Shown: one piece after another, positions 35,133-43,024 of the stretch
Position numbering within the stretch: the first letter of the stretch is position 1
Layout: each line of letters starts with the position of its first letter
Source of the DNA: Alistipes sp.
GTDB lineage: Bacteria; Bacteroidota; Bacteroidia; Bacteroidales; Rikenellaceae
Assembly: GCA_021202985.1 (NCBI GenBank)
Contig: JAJQCA010000061.1
Coordinates: 128-45,462 of the forward strand
Direction: 5' to 3'
DNA: 45,335 nucleotides
Notes under the pieces: generated by a model
What the model saw: the letters and a program-made list of their open reading frames with translations, nothing else
What the model was told of the DNA's origin: nothing
Databases searched by the model: none
Made by a program: the position numbers and the translations under genes

Positions 35133-36383
35133 TCAATCCGCCCTCATAGCCTCTATCGGGCTTACCCGGGTGGCCTTCAGCGCGGGCAGCACCCCGCAAA
35201 CTATCCCGCAGGCAATCAGGAATAACGTGGCGTAAAGGACCGTGGGAATATCCACACTCGGGTTCACGAACACCACCCCGTTATCACCCGTGTCCACGAA
35301 ATACTTTCCGGCCACCTCCGTAAGCGCCACCCCGAGCACGATTCCGAAATATCCGGCGGCGGTGGTTATCATCACGGCCTCGGTAATCACCATCCTCAGG
35401 ATGGAGAACCTCGTGGCCCCGATCGACTTGCGGATACCTATTTCCCGCGTCCTTTCCTTAACCGTGATAAGCATAATGTTGCCTACCCCCACAAGTCCCG
35501 CCATCAGCGACGCGAGGCCAATTATTACTATGAATATATTTATCATCAGGAACACCTTCCGCACCTCCAGCATACTGGAGGCGAAGTTCCATATACCCAT
35601 AGCCGAGGTATCCTCCGGGTGGAAGCTCCGCGCCCCGGCCATCCGCCTGCGCACCCGTTCGTTGAAATCCTCTATCTGCTCCCTGGTCTCCATACCGTTG
35701 ACGGTAAACTGTATACGCCAGTATCCCCATCCCCGGTTGAAAATCTCCTGGGCGTACGACAGGGGTATCCATGCGTCCGGGTCGTCGTCCCAGCGGTTAC
35801 TGCTCTGATAGATTCCTATTACCTTGTAAAATACGTTGTTAATTTCGACATACTTGCCTATCGGGTCTTCTCCCGGATCGAACAGCCCCTCAACATGTAT
35901 CGGATGCAGTACGATTACTTTCCGCCGGTTGGCTTCGTCCAGGTCGTTTATAAAACGGCCGTCGCCGTCGTTTACCCACAGGTTGTTGATGGGCATATAA
36001 CCGGGTGAGACCCCGCACACCCACGCGCTCATCTCTTTGTGGTTGTAGCTGATATTCGTGGTGCCGCCCACTGCACCGGAAATGTGCACTATTTCGGGGA
36101 ACGATTCACGGAGCGTGATAACGTCCCGCTCGGTGAGCGTTATTCGCCGCCCGGTCGGGAATCCCTTGTAGGGGCGCGAGGTCCACCCGCCCCATATCTG
36201 CACCGTATTCTCGGCACGGTACGACATATTTATTTCCACGCCGTTACGCAGGCCGTTCCCGGCCGCCAGCAGGATTATGAGCATGAAGATACCCCAGGCC
36301 ACCGCGAACCCGGTGAGTGCGGTCCGCATCTTGTTCTTGCGTATTGTGGCTAAGGTCTCCCTGATCCCGTCGAAACTCAGCAT
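35133..36383 (-). CDS. MacB-like ABC transporter permease
   Basis: This 416-residue protein has the same four-helix MacB/FtsX layout as its neighbour: first helix about 21-42, a large periplasmic domain, then RTREIGIRKSIGATRFSIL before the last two helices. The two share obvious patterns at both ends (NKMRTALTGF versus NKVRSILTGF; RVSPIEAMRAD versus KIKAIDAIRDE), so they arose by duplication. It starts 17 bases after the ATPase stop. Confidence 0.92.
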   Translation of the reverse strand: MLSFDGIRETLATIRKNKMRTALTGFAVAWGIFMLIILLAAGNGLRNGVEINMSYRAENTVQIWGGWTSRPYKGFPTGRRITLTERDVITLRESFPEIVHISGAVGGTTNISYNHKEMSAWVCGVSPGYMPINNLWVNDGDGRFINDLDEANRRKVIVLHPIHVEGLFDPGEDPIGKYVEINNVFYKVIGIYQSSNRWDDDPDAWIPLSYAQEIFNRGWGYWRIQFTVNGMETREQIEDFNERVRRRMAGARSFHPEDTSAMGIWNFASSMLEVRKVFLMINIFIVIIGLASLMAGLVGVGNIMLITVKERTREIGIRKSIGATRFSILRMVITEAVMITTAAGYFGIVLGVALTEVAGKYFVDTGDNGVVFVNPSVDIPTVLYATLFLIACGIVCGVLPALKATRVSPIEAMRAD

Positions 36384-36400
36384 GGCGCCCAGTCGGTGTT

Positions 36401-37087
36401 TTATTGTTTGTTACCGGTTATCTCTACCGAGCTTATAAGCCCGTCCCTGATGCGGATTATCTTATCGGTCCCCTCGGCTACCGCCTGCTCGTGGGTGACT
36501 ATAAGCATGGTAATGCCTTCGTTGCGGTTTATCTCCTTCAACAGTTTCATCACCTCCTCAGAAGTAATGCTGTCCAGGGCGCCGGTGGGTTCGTCGGCAA
36601 GGATAACCTGCGGCTTTGTAATCAGCGCACGGGCAATGGCCACCCTCTGTTTCTGGCCGCCTGAGAGTTCGTTGGGAAGATGGTGGTGGTGCGTCGCGAT
36701 ACCCATGCGCTCGAGGTACTCCATAGCCAGCGCGTTACGCTTCCTGCGGCCCACTCCCTGGTAATAGAGCGGCAGGGCCACGTTCTCGAGGGCGTTTTTA
36801 AACGATATCAGATTGAAGGACTGAAAGATAAATCCCAGCTTGCGGTTGCGTATACCGGCGGCCTGCCGTTCGCTAAGGTTGTCGATAAGCATCCCGTCGA
36901 GGTAATAGGTGCCCGAGTCGTAATTGTCCAGAATGCCGAGTATGTTCAGTAGGGTGGATTTGCCGGAACCCGAGGAGCCCATTATCGAGAGGAACTCTCC
37001 TTTCTCCACCTCGAGGTTGACCCCTTTAAGCACATGGAGCGGCGAACCGGAATAATAAGTTTTGTTTAGGTCGGTAATTTTTATCAT
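36401..37087 (-). CDS. MacB-type ABC transporter ATP-binding protein
   Basis: This 228-residue ATPase powers the exporter. Walker A GSSGSGKST is at about 38-46, the Q-loop in FIFQSFNLI, signature LSGGQKQRVAIARAL, Walker B VILADEPTGALD, and the switch His in IVTHEQ. It belongs to the LolD/MacB/FtsE subgroup. ATG 37087 gives the usual N-terminus (MIKITDLNKTYY); an upstream in-frame ATG at 37135 is rejected. First gene of the operon ATPase, permease, permease, adaptor, TolC. Confidence 0.95.
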   Translation of the reverse strand: MIKITDLNKTYYSGSPLHVLKGVNLEVEKGEFLSIMGSSGSGKSTLLNILGILDNYDSGTYYLDGMLIDNLSERQAAGIRNRKLGFIFQSFNLISFKNALENVALPLYYQGVGRRKRNALAMEYLERMGIATHHHHLPNELSGGQKQRVAIARALITKPQVILADEPTGALDSITSEEVMKLLKEINRNEGITMLIVTHEQAVAEGTDKIIRIRDGLISSVEITGNKQ

Positions 37088-37160
37088 TTTCTGCCGAGGG
37101 TATGTCGGTTCATGCGTAGGGTCCCTTACGGTCACCTTTTAAAATAACGCACAAACGCCG

Positions 37161-37168
37161 TAAATGTA
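37161..37168 (-). promoter_or_regulatory. possible -7 element of the efflux operon
   Basis: The minus strand reads TACATTTA, one base off TAnnTTTG, about 74 bases before the ATPase ATG. No -33 match. Evidence is weak. Confidence 0.3.
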
Positions 37169-37393
37169 ACCATTTCCGGCGCATTTTTAAGAAAAAACTT
37201 TGTACCTGGGCTGCTGAGGGGGGTACACAAAAAGTTAAAGTGTTTATTTATTGAACTTTAGCACGTTCGGTAAATATCTCCGTATCTATGGAAGATTCTC
37301 ACTCACCTTTACATGACACTCATATTTACCGTCATCCCTGAAGCCGTCAGGCGACCGGCGGGTGGGAGCGGCCCCGTAAGCCTCCTTACCAAA

Positions 37394-37431
37394 CCGTGTT
37401 ACGGGGAGGCGACGCGGCAGGCGTAACACGG
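37394..37431. promoter_or_regulatory. inverted repeat upstream of the peroxiredoxin gene
   Basis: CCGTGTTACG (37394-37403) and CGTAACACGG (37422-37431) form a perfect 10-bp inverted repeat with an 18-base gap, within the 560-base region between divergent genes. It lies about 120 bases upstream of the peroxiredoxin -7 element. It could be an operator or a hairpin; no known operator is recognised. The rest of 37201-37552 shows nothing clear. Confidence 0.3.
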
Positions 37432-37552
37432 CAGCTACTTCCGAAGGATGAAATCATTCGCCGGGAACGGCATCCCGTTACGATATAAAGATTTCTTATG
37501 CCTGCATAAATTAATACACTCGGTTTGGCAATTATTCCGCCCTCCCGTCGTT

Positions 37553-37560
37553 TATCTTTG
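37553..37560 (+). promoter_or_regulatory. -7 promoter element of the peroxiredoxin gene
   Basis: TATCTTTG is a perfect -7 match. A TTTG at 37524-37527 is 25 bases upstream, rather too far for a standard -33. The leader would be about 84 bases. Confidence 0.5.
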
Positions 37561-37649
37561 CAGTGCGGGAAAGAACGCGCTCCGGGGGCGGGAACCAAAC
37601 GGCCCCACCCGGGAAAAAACCAGAGAAATTATTTAAAAACAGTCAGAAT

Positions 37650-38282
37650 ATGAGATCATTAATTGGAAGGAAGGCCCCGAAAGTGGACACCACCGCCGTA
37701 GTAAACGGATGCGAAATCGTGAACAACTTTACCCTCGACCAGTACAAGGGCAGCAAATACGTGGTGCTGTTCTTCTACCCGATGGACTTCACCTTCGTCT
37801 GCCCGACCGAGCTCCACGCGTTCCAGGAAAAACTGGACGAATTCGAAAAACGCGGCGTGCAGGTCGTAGGTTGCTCGGTGGACTCCGAGTATTCGCACTT
37901 CGCATGGCTCCAGCAGCCCAAGAACAAAGGCGGTATCGGCGGGGTGACCTACCCGATAATCGCGGACTTTACCAAAACCGTATCGGAAAACTTCGGCGTA
38001 CTGGCCGGCAACTATGCCGCCGACGAGGAAGACGAACTGCTATACGAAGGTGCGCCGGTCGCTTACCGCGGCCTGTTCCTCATCGACAAGGAAGGTATCG
38101 TTCGCCACTGCACCATCAACGACCTGCCCATCGGCCGTAACGTGGACGAGGCCCTTCGCGTAGTGGACGCCCTCCAGCACTTCGAAGAGAACGGCGAGGT
38201 TTGCCCGGCCAACTGGACCAAAGGCAAAGACGCCCTGAGCGCCACCAACGAAGGAGTTTCGGACTACCTTTCGAAACACTAA
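37650..38282 (+). CDS. 2-Cys peroxiredoxin (AhpC/Prx1 type)
   Basis: This 210-residue cytoplasmic enzyme reduces hydrogen peroxide and organic peroxides. The peroxidatic Cys is in FTFVCPTE (about C53) and the resolving Cys in GEVCPANW near residue 171. The FFYPMDF lead-in and GLFLIDKEG segment are typical of the Prx1/AhpC group. An in-frame start at 37563 lies essentially at the predicted transcription start, so ATG 37650 is chosen. No AhpF or thioredoxin reductase is adjacent. Two tandem terminators follow. Confidence 0.95.
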   Translation: MRSLIGRKAPKVDTTAVVNGCEIVNNFTLDQYKGSKYVVLFFYPMDFTFVCPTELHAFQEKLDEFEKRGVQVVGCSVDSEYSHFAWLQQPKNKGGIGGVTYPIIADFTKTVSENFGVLAGNYAADEEDELLYEGAPVAYRGLFLIDKEGIVRHCTINDLPIGRNVDEALRVVDALQHFEENGEVCPANWTKGKDALSATNEGVSDYLSKH

Positions 38283-38303
38283 AGTCGGAATATAACCATC
38301 TGC

Positions 38304-38334
38304 AAGGGCGTTCCTCGTGAACGCCCTTTTTTAT
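38304..38334 (+). terminator. intrinsic terminator after peroxiredoxin
   Basis: AAGGGCGTTC (38304-38313) pairs with GAACGCCCTT (38319-38328) around a CTCGT loop, followed by a T-run. Confidence 0.9.
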
Positions 38335-38383
38335 TCGGATGCAGCTCGGGACTCCGCCGTTACCGAGTCAAATTTCACCCCAA

Positions 38384-38420
38384 CGCCCGGAACGGTCCCG
38401 GTTCCGGGCGGTTTTATTTT
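38384..38420 (+). terminator. second tandem terminator
   Basis: CGCCCGGAAC (38384-38393) pairs perfectly with GTTCCGGGCG (38401-38410), followed by GTTTTATTTT. It backs up the terminator 70 bases upstream. The stretch 38421-38679 contains no recognised gene or promoter. Confidence 0.85.
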
Positions 38421-38679
38421 AAAAGTGCATGGAAATTGTATTACATAACTTGCAGGGGTTGCAGGGCGTTTGCGTGAAGGCGAGCCTTCGACGACATCCG
38501 ATTATATGTTAGATGCGGTTAAGCACAGGTACGGACGTTATAAGGGAGTGCGGTAAAATAGAGCCGTTACAGCCCGGTTTCCGGCCGGTGTGAGACCGAG
38601 GTTGATTAGTGAGGTTTGAAAATGTAGTTAACAGTTGTAATTCGGCCCGGTTCGCGTAGATTCCCTCCCCCTGTTTATA

Positions 38680-38913
38680 ATGAAACCTTTTCCCCCGAAA
38701 GATATGAACGAAAGTTATGTAAGCGAACTCGACCCCCGTACGGACGACCAGACCCCTAAAGGTATCGAGACCGAGACGCTCGAGACTCCCGAGACTTTCC
38801 TCGAAGACAACGGCCCGGTCCGCGAGGGCTGCCCGTGCGTTACGCAGGAGGAGATCGAAGAATCGGTAATCGAAATAAACCCCGATGTTAACAGCATGGA
38901 AAGCCGCGGGTAA
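38680..38913 (+). CDS. small acidic hydrophilic protein, unknown function
   Basis: This 77-residue protein is strongly acidic (many E and D, few hydrophobic residues) and probably disordered. It has one CPC pair near residue 51-53. Starts at ATG 38680 or ATG 38704 (MNESYVSEL) are both possible. It ends 36 bases before the helical protein at 38950, so the two may form an operon. No family is recognised. Confidence 0.5.
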   Translation: MKPFPPKDMNESYVSELDPRTDDQTPKGIETETLETPETFLEDNGPVREGCPCVTQEEIEESVIEINPDVNSMESRG

Positions 38914-38949
38914 AAGATTCGGGTACAGAAATAATTATAAGATACAGAT

Positions 38950-39597
38950 ATGGCAGACAACAACACCTTTAAGGATACGGTGAGCGGCTGGATGGACAAA
39001 GCCGAGGGTTTCCTGGACAGCATGCTCGAAAAAAGCGCCGACTACAAGGAGCAAATCGGCAGCAACACCCGCCGGCTGGACGACATAGCCCGGGCCGGCA
39101 AGGAAGATGTGCACGAGGAGATGAAACACGCCCGCAAGCATCTGAAAGAGCAGGCCAAAGAAATTTCAGACCGGCTCGACAACTGGATAGACGAAGTGAA
39201 ACAACGGGCCAAACGTACCGGCGACGTGAGCGACGAGCAGCTCGACCGCTTCCGCCGTAAGGCCGAACGAATCAAGGAGGAGATAAACCAGGATACGGAC
39301 AACATCTCTGACGAACTCCGCGGCCGAGCCGAAAGGTTCTCCGACGGGCTGGACCGTATCCGCCACGATATCAAAGAGAACGAGGCCGCGGGCAACCGCC
39401 GTGTAAACGAGACCTCGCCCATCACCGGCCACGGCAATTACCACGCCGCCGACGTGGACGGCACTCTGAACAATTATGCCGACCGTATGGAAACACATAC
39501 TCAGATGACACGGGAACGTATCCGCGAAAGGGCGGAAGTGGCCGAGCAGGAGATACTCGAAAAGGCCACCGAACTCGGTATCAAGGAGGAAATGTAG
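38950..39597 (+). CDS. long amphipathic-helix protein (stress/LEA-like), unknown function
   Basis: This 215-residue protein is almost entirely charged and helical, with heptad-like spacing and repeated blocks such as KHLKEQAKEISDRLDNWIDEVKQ and RFRRKAERIKEEINQ. There is no signal peptide or membrane segment. The composition resembles YtxH/apolipoprotein- or LEA-like stress proteins, but that is similarity of composition only. A well-formed terminator follows 53 bases after the stop. Confidence 0.7.
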   Translation: MADNNTFKDTVSGWMDKAEGFLDSMLEKSADYKEQIGSNTRRLDDIARAGKEDVHEEMKHARKHLKEQAKEISDRLDNWIDEVKQRAKRTGDVSDEQLDRFRRKAERIKEEINQDTDNISDELRGRAERFSDGLDRIRHDIKENEAAGNRRVNETSPITGHGNYHAADVDGTLNNYADRMETHTQMTRERIRERAEVAEQEILEKATELGIKEEM

Positions 39598-39649
39598 GGT
39601 AACGGATAACCGCATGGGTATCTCCGGTCTTCCCGGAAGGCGTTTATAT

Positions 39650-39676
39650 TAGCAGCTCAAACGAGCTGCTATTTTT
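39650..39676 (+). terminator. intrinsic terminator
   Basis: TAGCAGCTC (39650-39658) pairs with GAGCTGCTA (39663-39671) around AAAC, followed by TTTTT. It ends the transcript of the two small proteins at 38680-39597. Confidence 0.9.
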
Positions 39677-39821
39677 ATTACCGTAACACCGCATTTCATC
39701 CTTAGGTGCGGAATGGTATTAAAAAAGTATAACCCGGGGAGCTTAGCGATGAAGGACTACATTATATTATTTTGGCCTTATTCGAATATCATATACTGTC
39801 AGGCCCCGAACAGGAATACCT

Positions 39822-40355
39822 TTACCCTAATAACAATTGCCAGTACCCCACATCGTGCCAGCGGTCGAACTTCCGGCCGGTCTCTTTCATATACCCCACC
39901 TGTTTGAACCCGAATTTTTCATGGATGGCGACGCTCGCGGCATTGGGGAGCGTAATCCCAGCGATAACGGTATGGAAGGCCTCCGGGTCGAGGCCGCCAA
40001 TCAGCCGGCCCATCAGCGCCGAACCTATACCGAGGCCCTGCATGTCCGTGTGCAGGTAAATACTTATCTCGGCCGTACGGCAGAAAGCCTGCTTGGAGTT
40101 GAACTCGTGCAGGTTGCAATATCCGGCTACTTCTCCGCCGCACAGAGCCGTGTAATAGGGATATCCGGCTCCGGTAATCCGGGCTATACGCGCTGTCATC
40201 TCTCCCTGCGGGACGGTCCGGGTCTCGAACGTAACGGCGGTATTTTCGATATAATGGTTATAAATCGAAGATATCCCGGGAATATCGTCAGCCGAAACAG
40301 CGCGTATTATTATTTCCTGTGCCTTTAAGCCGGCGGAGACCATTTTTTTATCCAT
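39822..40355 (-). CDS. GNAT N-acetyltransferase, phosphinothricin-acetyltransferase-like
   Basis: This 177-residue cytoplasmic enzyme has the GNAT fold: IIIRAVSADDIPGISSIYNHYIENT at the N-terminus is typical of the PAT/Bar-like subgroup, and the acetyl-CoA loop is MQGLGIGSALM (about 110-120). The end YMKETGRKFDRWHDVGYWQLLL also fits the subgroup. Family members N-acetylate small amino compounds; the natural substrate here is unknown. Starts at 40355 or 40343 are likely; the longer frame to 40412 lacks family similarity. It is transcribed alone. Confidence 0.87.
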   Translation of the reverse strand: MDKKMVSAGLKAQEIIIRAVSADDIPGISSIYNHYIENTAVTFETRTVPQGEMTARIARITGAGYPYYTALCGGEVAGYCNLHEFNSKQAFCRTAEISIYLHTDMQGLGIGSALMGRLIGGLDPEAFHTVIAGITLPNAASVAIHEKFGFKQVGYMKETGRKFDRWHDVGYWQLLLG

Positions 40356-40454
40356 ATTATTCCCGCTTGTCTTACCTGCAAAACGAACACGATAGCGAAA
40401 CCTACCCGGCATACCGGGCAGCGAGCCTCACTCCGCGCCAAAGATAAAGCTAAA

Positions 40455-41159
40455 TCAGGAATTACGGGCGATATAATCCCCGAACGGTTTCTCGTACGAT
40501 TCCCCTACCGGGATTCGCTTCTCCCCGATAAGCACCTGCTTGCGCTCCACGGCGTCGATTCGCCGCAGGTTGACGATGTAAGAGCGGTGGATGCGCATAA
40601 ATTTGTCCTGCGGCAGTTTCTCCTCGTAATTTTTCAGGCTGCCGAGGGTCATCACCGGTTTTGAATTGTCGGTGTAAATCCTCACGTACTCGCCGCGGCT
40701 CTCTACGTAGGTTATACCGTCCACGTCTATGGGGATAATTTTGTACTCCGACCGTACGAATATCCGCTCCTGAACTCCAGCGCCGCGGCCTGCCTTCAGG
40801 AGATTGAACTGCCGCAGGGCCTTCTCGGCCGCCTTCAGGAAATCCGGGTAACCGATGGGCTTCAGCAGGTAATCCTGCGCGTCCACCCGGAACCCCTCCA
40901 CCGCGTACTCCGAGTAGGCCGTGGTAAAAATCACCAGATGGCCCGGACCCAGCGAACGTACCAGTTCTATACCGTTCAGGTCGGGCATGTTGATATCGGC
41001 GAAAATCAGGTCGACTTCCATCGCCGCCAGCGCGTCCATGGCGTCGAAGGCGCTCCGGTAGAACCCGGTCCCCTCCAGGAACGGTGTCTTCCTTATGTAG
41101 CGTTCGATTTGGGCGAGGGCCAGCGGTTCGTCGTCTATTGCAATACAGCGCATCGTCAT
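40455..41159 (-). CDS. LytTR-family response regulator
   Basis: This 234-residue cytoplasmic protein has a receiver domain with the acidic pair D9/D10, phospho-acceptor D55 (LIFADINMPD), the conserved Thr in FTTAYSEYA and Lys in LLKPIGY. A C-terminal LytTR DNA-binding domain follows (about 130-234; KIIPIDVDGITYVESRGEYVRIY, IHRSYIVNL). Its ATG overlaps the stop of the sensor kinase gene by 4 bases (ATGA), so the two are translationally coupled. Target genes are unknown. Confidence 0.95.
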   Translation of the reverse strand: MTMRCIAIDDEPLALAQIERYIRKTPFLEGTGFYRSAFDAMDALAAMEVDLIFADINMPDLNGIELVRSLGPGHLVIFTTAYSEYAVEGFRVDAQDYLLKPIGYPDFLKAAEKALRQFNLLKAGRGAGVQERIFVRSEYKIIPIDVDGITYVESRGEYVRIYTDNSKPVMTLGSLKNYEEKLPQDKFMRIHRSYIVNLRRIDAVERKQVLIGEKRIPVGESYEKPFGDYIARNS

Positions 41160-42319
41160 ATTTCTATCGGAATTTCGAGCAGTGCGGTGTGCACCCCGTC
41201 ACGAGTTACGAGTTTGAGGCGGAAACGGTCGCCGTAGAGCAGGCCGAGCCGTTTGCGCAGGTTGTCCAGTCCCACACCGCTGCCCTGCCGGTCGGGGGCG
41301 GCGTCCTGACGGCTGTTGCTCACCGTGTAGAGCAGCCGCTCGCCCTGTACGACAAGCTCCGAACGGATAAACGAGTCCTTTCGGTAGCTGATCCCGTGTT
41401 TAAATGCGTTCTCGACGAGTGTCGAAAGCATCAGGGGAGGTATGCGGCCTTCCGGCATATTATCGGGATACGTATTCTCGATGCGCACACCACCGCTGTA
41501 ACGGATACTCATTAGCGAAATATAATTTTCGAGGAACCTTACCTCCTGGCTGAGCGGCACGAGCGGTTTATCGGTCTCGTAAAGCACGTATCGCATTACC
41601 TTGGACAGCTCTATAATGGTATCCTTGGCCTTCTCCTCGTCGATATCCACAAGGGCGTGGATATTGTTGAGCGTGTTCATGAAAAAGTGCGGATTAATCT
41701 GCACCTTCAGGTAATCAAGCTCCGCGCGAAGGTTCTGCCGTTCCAGCTCCTCCATTACCCGGGCGTCGCTGACCGTCTTGAAGATAAGTTTCACGGCTAT
41801 ATTGAAACCCACCAGCAGCAACGCCAGCAGGAATTTATTGAGCAGCAAACCCCATTTGAACGGGAACGGGCGCGGGGGACCGGGCCGCATAATATCGCCG
41901 CGCGGGCCGCCTCCTGTCCCGTCCGCGTCGAACCGCCCGCCCTGCCGTGGACCCTCGCCCGGAGGGCCCTGCATCTGCTCACGCACGGGGCGGTCGCCCG
42001 GGAAGGTCCCGTGGGGCGGGAATCTGTCTTTCATTTGCCGGAACATTACCCCGTGGAACGCCGTCACCACCAGCACCGCCGTAAAGGCCGAAACCACATA
42101 GGCCGCATACTTCTTTTTCAGGAAGAACCGCGGCAGCAACAGGTAATTGTTCAGAAGGAAGAGCAGGAAGAAGGGAGCGGCACGCAACCAGAAACGGCCG
42201 ACCTCTTCCCACTGTACCACCCCGTCGATATTGAACCCGACGAGGGTCACCAGAAAGACGACCAGCCAGATAAGGAAGTAGACCACATTCTCGGCAAATC
42301 TCTGCCTGCTTCTTTTCAT
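41156..42319 (-). CDS. LytS-like sensor histidine kinase
   Basis: This inner-membrane kinase (387 residues from ATG 42319) pairs with the LytTR regulator downstream. It has four membrane segments (about 10-30, 41-62, 69-92 and 155-178), then a His_kinase domain with the phospho-acceptor His in INPHFFMNTLNNIHAL and an ATPase domain (LVENAFKHGI; GVGLDNLRKRL). Between the third and fourth helices lies a 60-residue Pro/Gly/Arg-rich loop. An ATG at 42337 is in frame, but a -7 element ends five bases before it, so transcription probably begins at or after it; the next ATG, 42319, is preferred. Confidence 0.9.
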   Translation of the reverse strand: MKRSRQRFAENVVYFLIWLVVFLVTLVGFNIDGVVQWEEVGRFWLRAAPFFLLFLLNNYLLLPRFFLKKKYAAYVVSAFTAVLVVTAFHGVMFRQMKDRFPPHGTFPGDRPVREQMQGPPGEGPRQGGRFDADGTGGGPRGDIMRPGPPRPFPFKWGLLLNKFLLALLLVGFNIAVKLIFKTVSDARVMEELERQNLRAELDYLKVQINPHFFMNTLNNIHALVDIDEEKAKDTIIELSKVMRYVLYETDKPLVPLSQEVRFLENYISLMSIRYSGGVRIENTYPDNMPEGRIPPLMLSTLVENAFKHGISYRKDSFIRSELVVQGERLLYTVSNSRQDAAPDRQGSGVGLDNLRKRLGLLYGDRFRLKLVTRDGVHTALLEIPIEI

Positions 42320-42342
42320 CTCTTCGGTTCGCCCCATAGGGG

Positions 42343-42350
42343 CAAATTTA
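42343..42350 (-). promoter_or_regulatory. -7 promoter element of the LytS-LytTR operon
   Basis: The minus strand reads TAAATTTG, a perfect -7 match. It places the transcription start close to 42337, which affects the choice of start codon for the kinase. No exact -33 TTTG. Confidence 0.45.
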
Positions 42351-42960
42351 TTAATAATTTCCGCGCGGAGCCTAAAGCCCGCCGTTAAAACTGTTTATGT
42401 ATAGCTTTATGTGTGCTATTGGGTTTCTAACGAGGACGGTTATTATTAATGCCATTCTGAGCCGATAACTAAATCAGCAATTTATTCTTCCCTATCATGA
42501 TTTTTAACCGGTATGAAAATAACATTCCGGAAGCCGCGGAGGAAAAGAAATCAACTAAAAAGACGAATTTACCAACGGGAACGATATTTACGATAAAGTC
42601 GGTATCCGGCCGGCATAAGAAAGCTGTTGACGGCAGGTGGTGGTTGCAGGTCGTCGTTACGGTCGTTGTAAAACGGGTCATACCGAAAGCATTTGTCATT
42701 GCAAGTAGCATTGTCTTTATGTACCGCATTCGTCATTCTGAACGAAGTGAAGAATCTACATTTTATTTATGTCACCAACGGTTGATCCCTCGTTGCATCC
42801 AGCTTCTCGGGATGAGAGTCCATAAGGTATTATCTGAAGGGCATTTTCCCGCATCGGGTCCTGTGTATCCCATCGGGATAACCTACGGACGCCAGCCGAC
42901 CGAAACGGGCTGAATATCGCTTCCCGGCCGCACCGTCGTACGCCTCACGGAAAAACGACA
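42351..42960. other. long intergenic region without a confident gene
   Basis: About 600 bases between a minus-strand promoter and the terminator of another minus-strand gene. An open plus-strand frame at 42497-42913 runs through the short dispersed repeat, so it is probably not a gene. A half repeat (CATTCTGAGC) lies at 42452, and ATAACTAAATCAG at about 42464-42476 also occurs next to the repeat array near 31166. Confidence 0.5.
42731..42757. repeat. dispersed short repeat, copy 2
   Basis: CGTCATTCTGAACGAAGTGAAGAATCT is the second copy of the repeat at 30796-30822. Its translation gives the RHSERSEES string seen in many unrelated genomes. It lies in an intergenic region. Confidence 0.7.
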
Positions 42961-42987
42961 GGCGGGCCCTAACCATGCCGGCCCGCC
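42960..42987 (-). terminator. probable terminator of the M23 peptidase gene
   Basis: GGCGGGCCC pairs with GGCCCGCC across a short loop (CTAACCATGCC region). On the minus strand the stem is followed by TGTCGTTTTTCC. The U-run is slightly displaced, so this is moderately convincing. Confidence 0.55.
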
Positions 42988-43024
42988 GGCAAGGTTCTGC
43001 TTTCGCAGGGGCTGCCCCTTCGGA

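Noticed and set aside
42497-42913. 138-codon plus-strand gene
   Set aside because: The frame runs through the RHSERSEES dispersed repeat and shows no family features, and the opposite strand is open as well.
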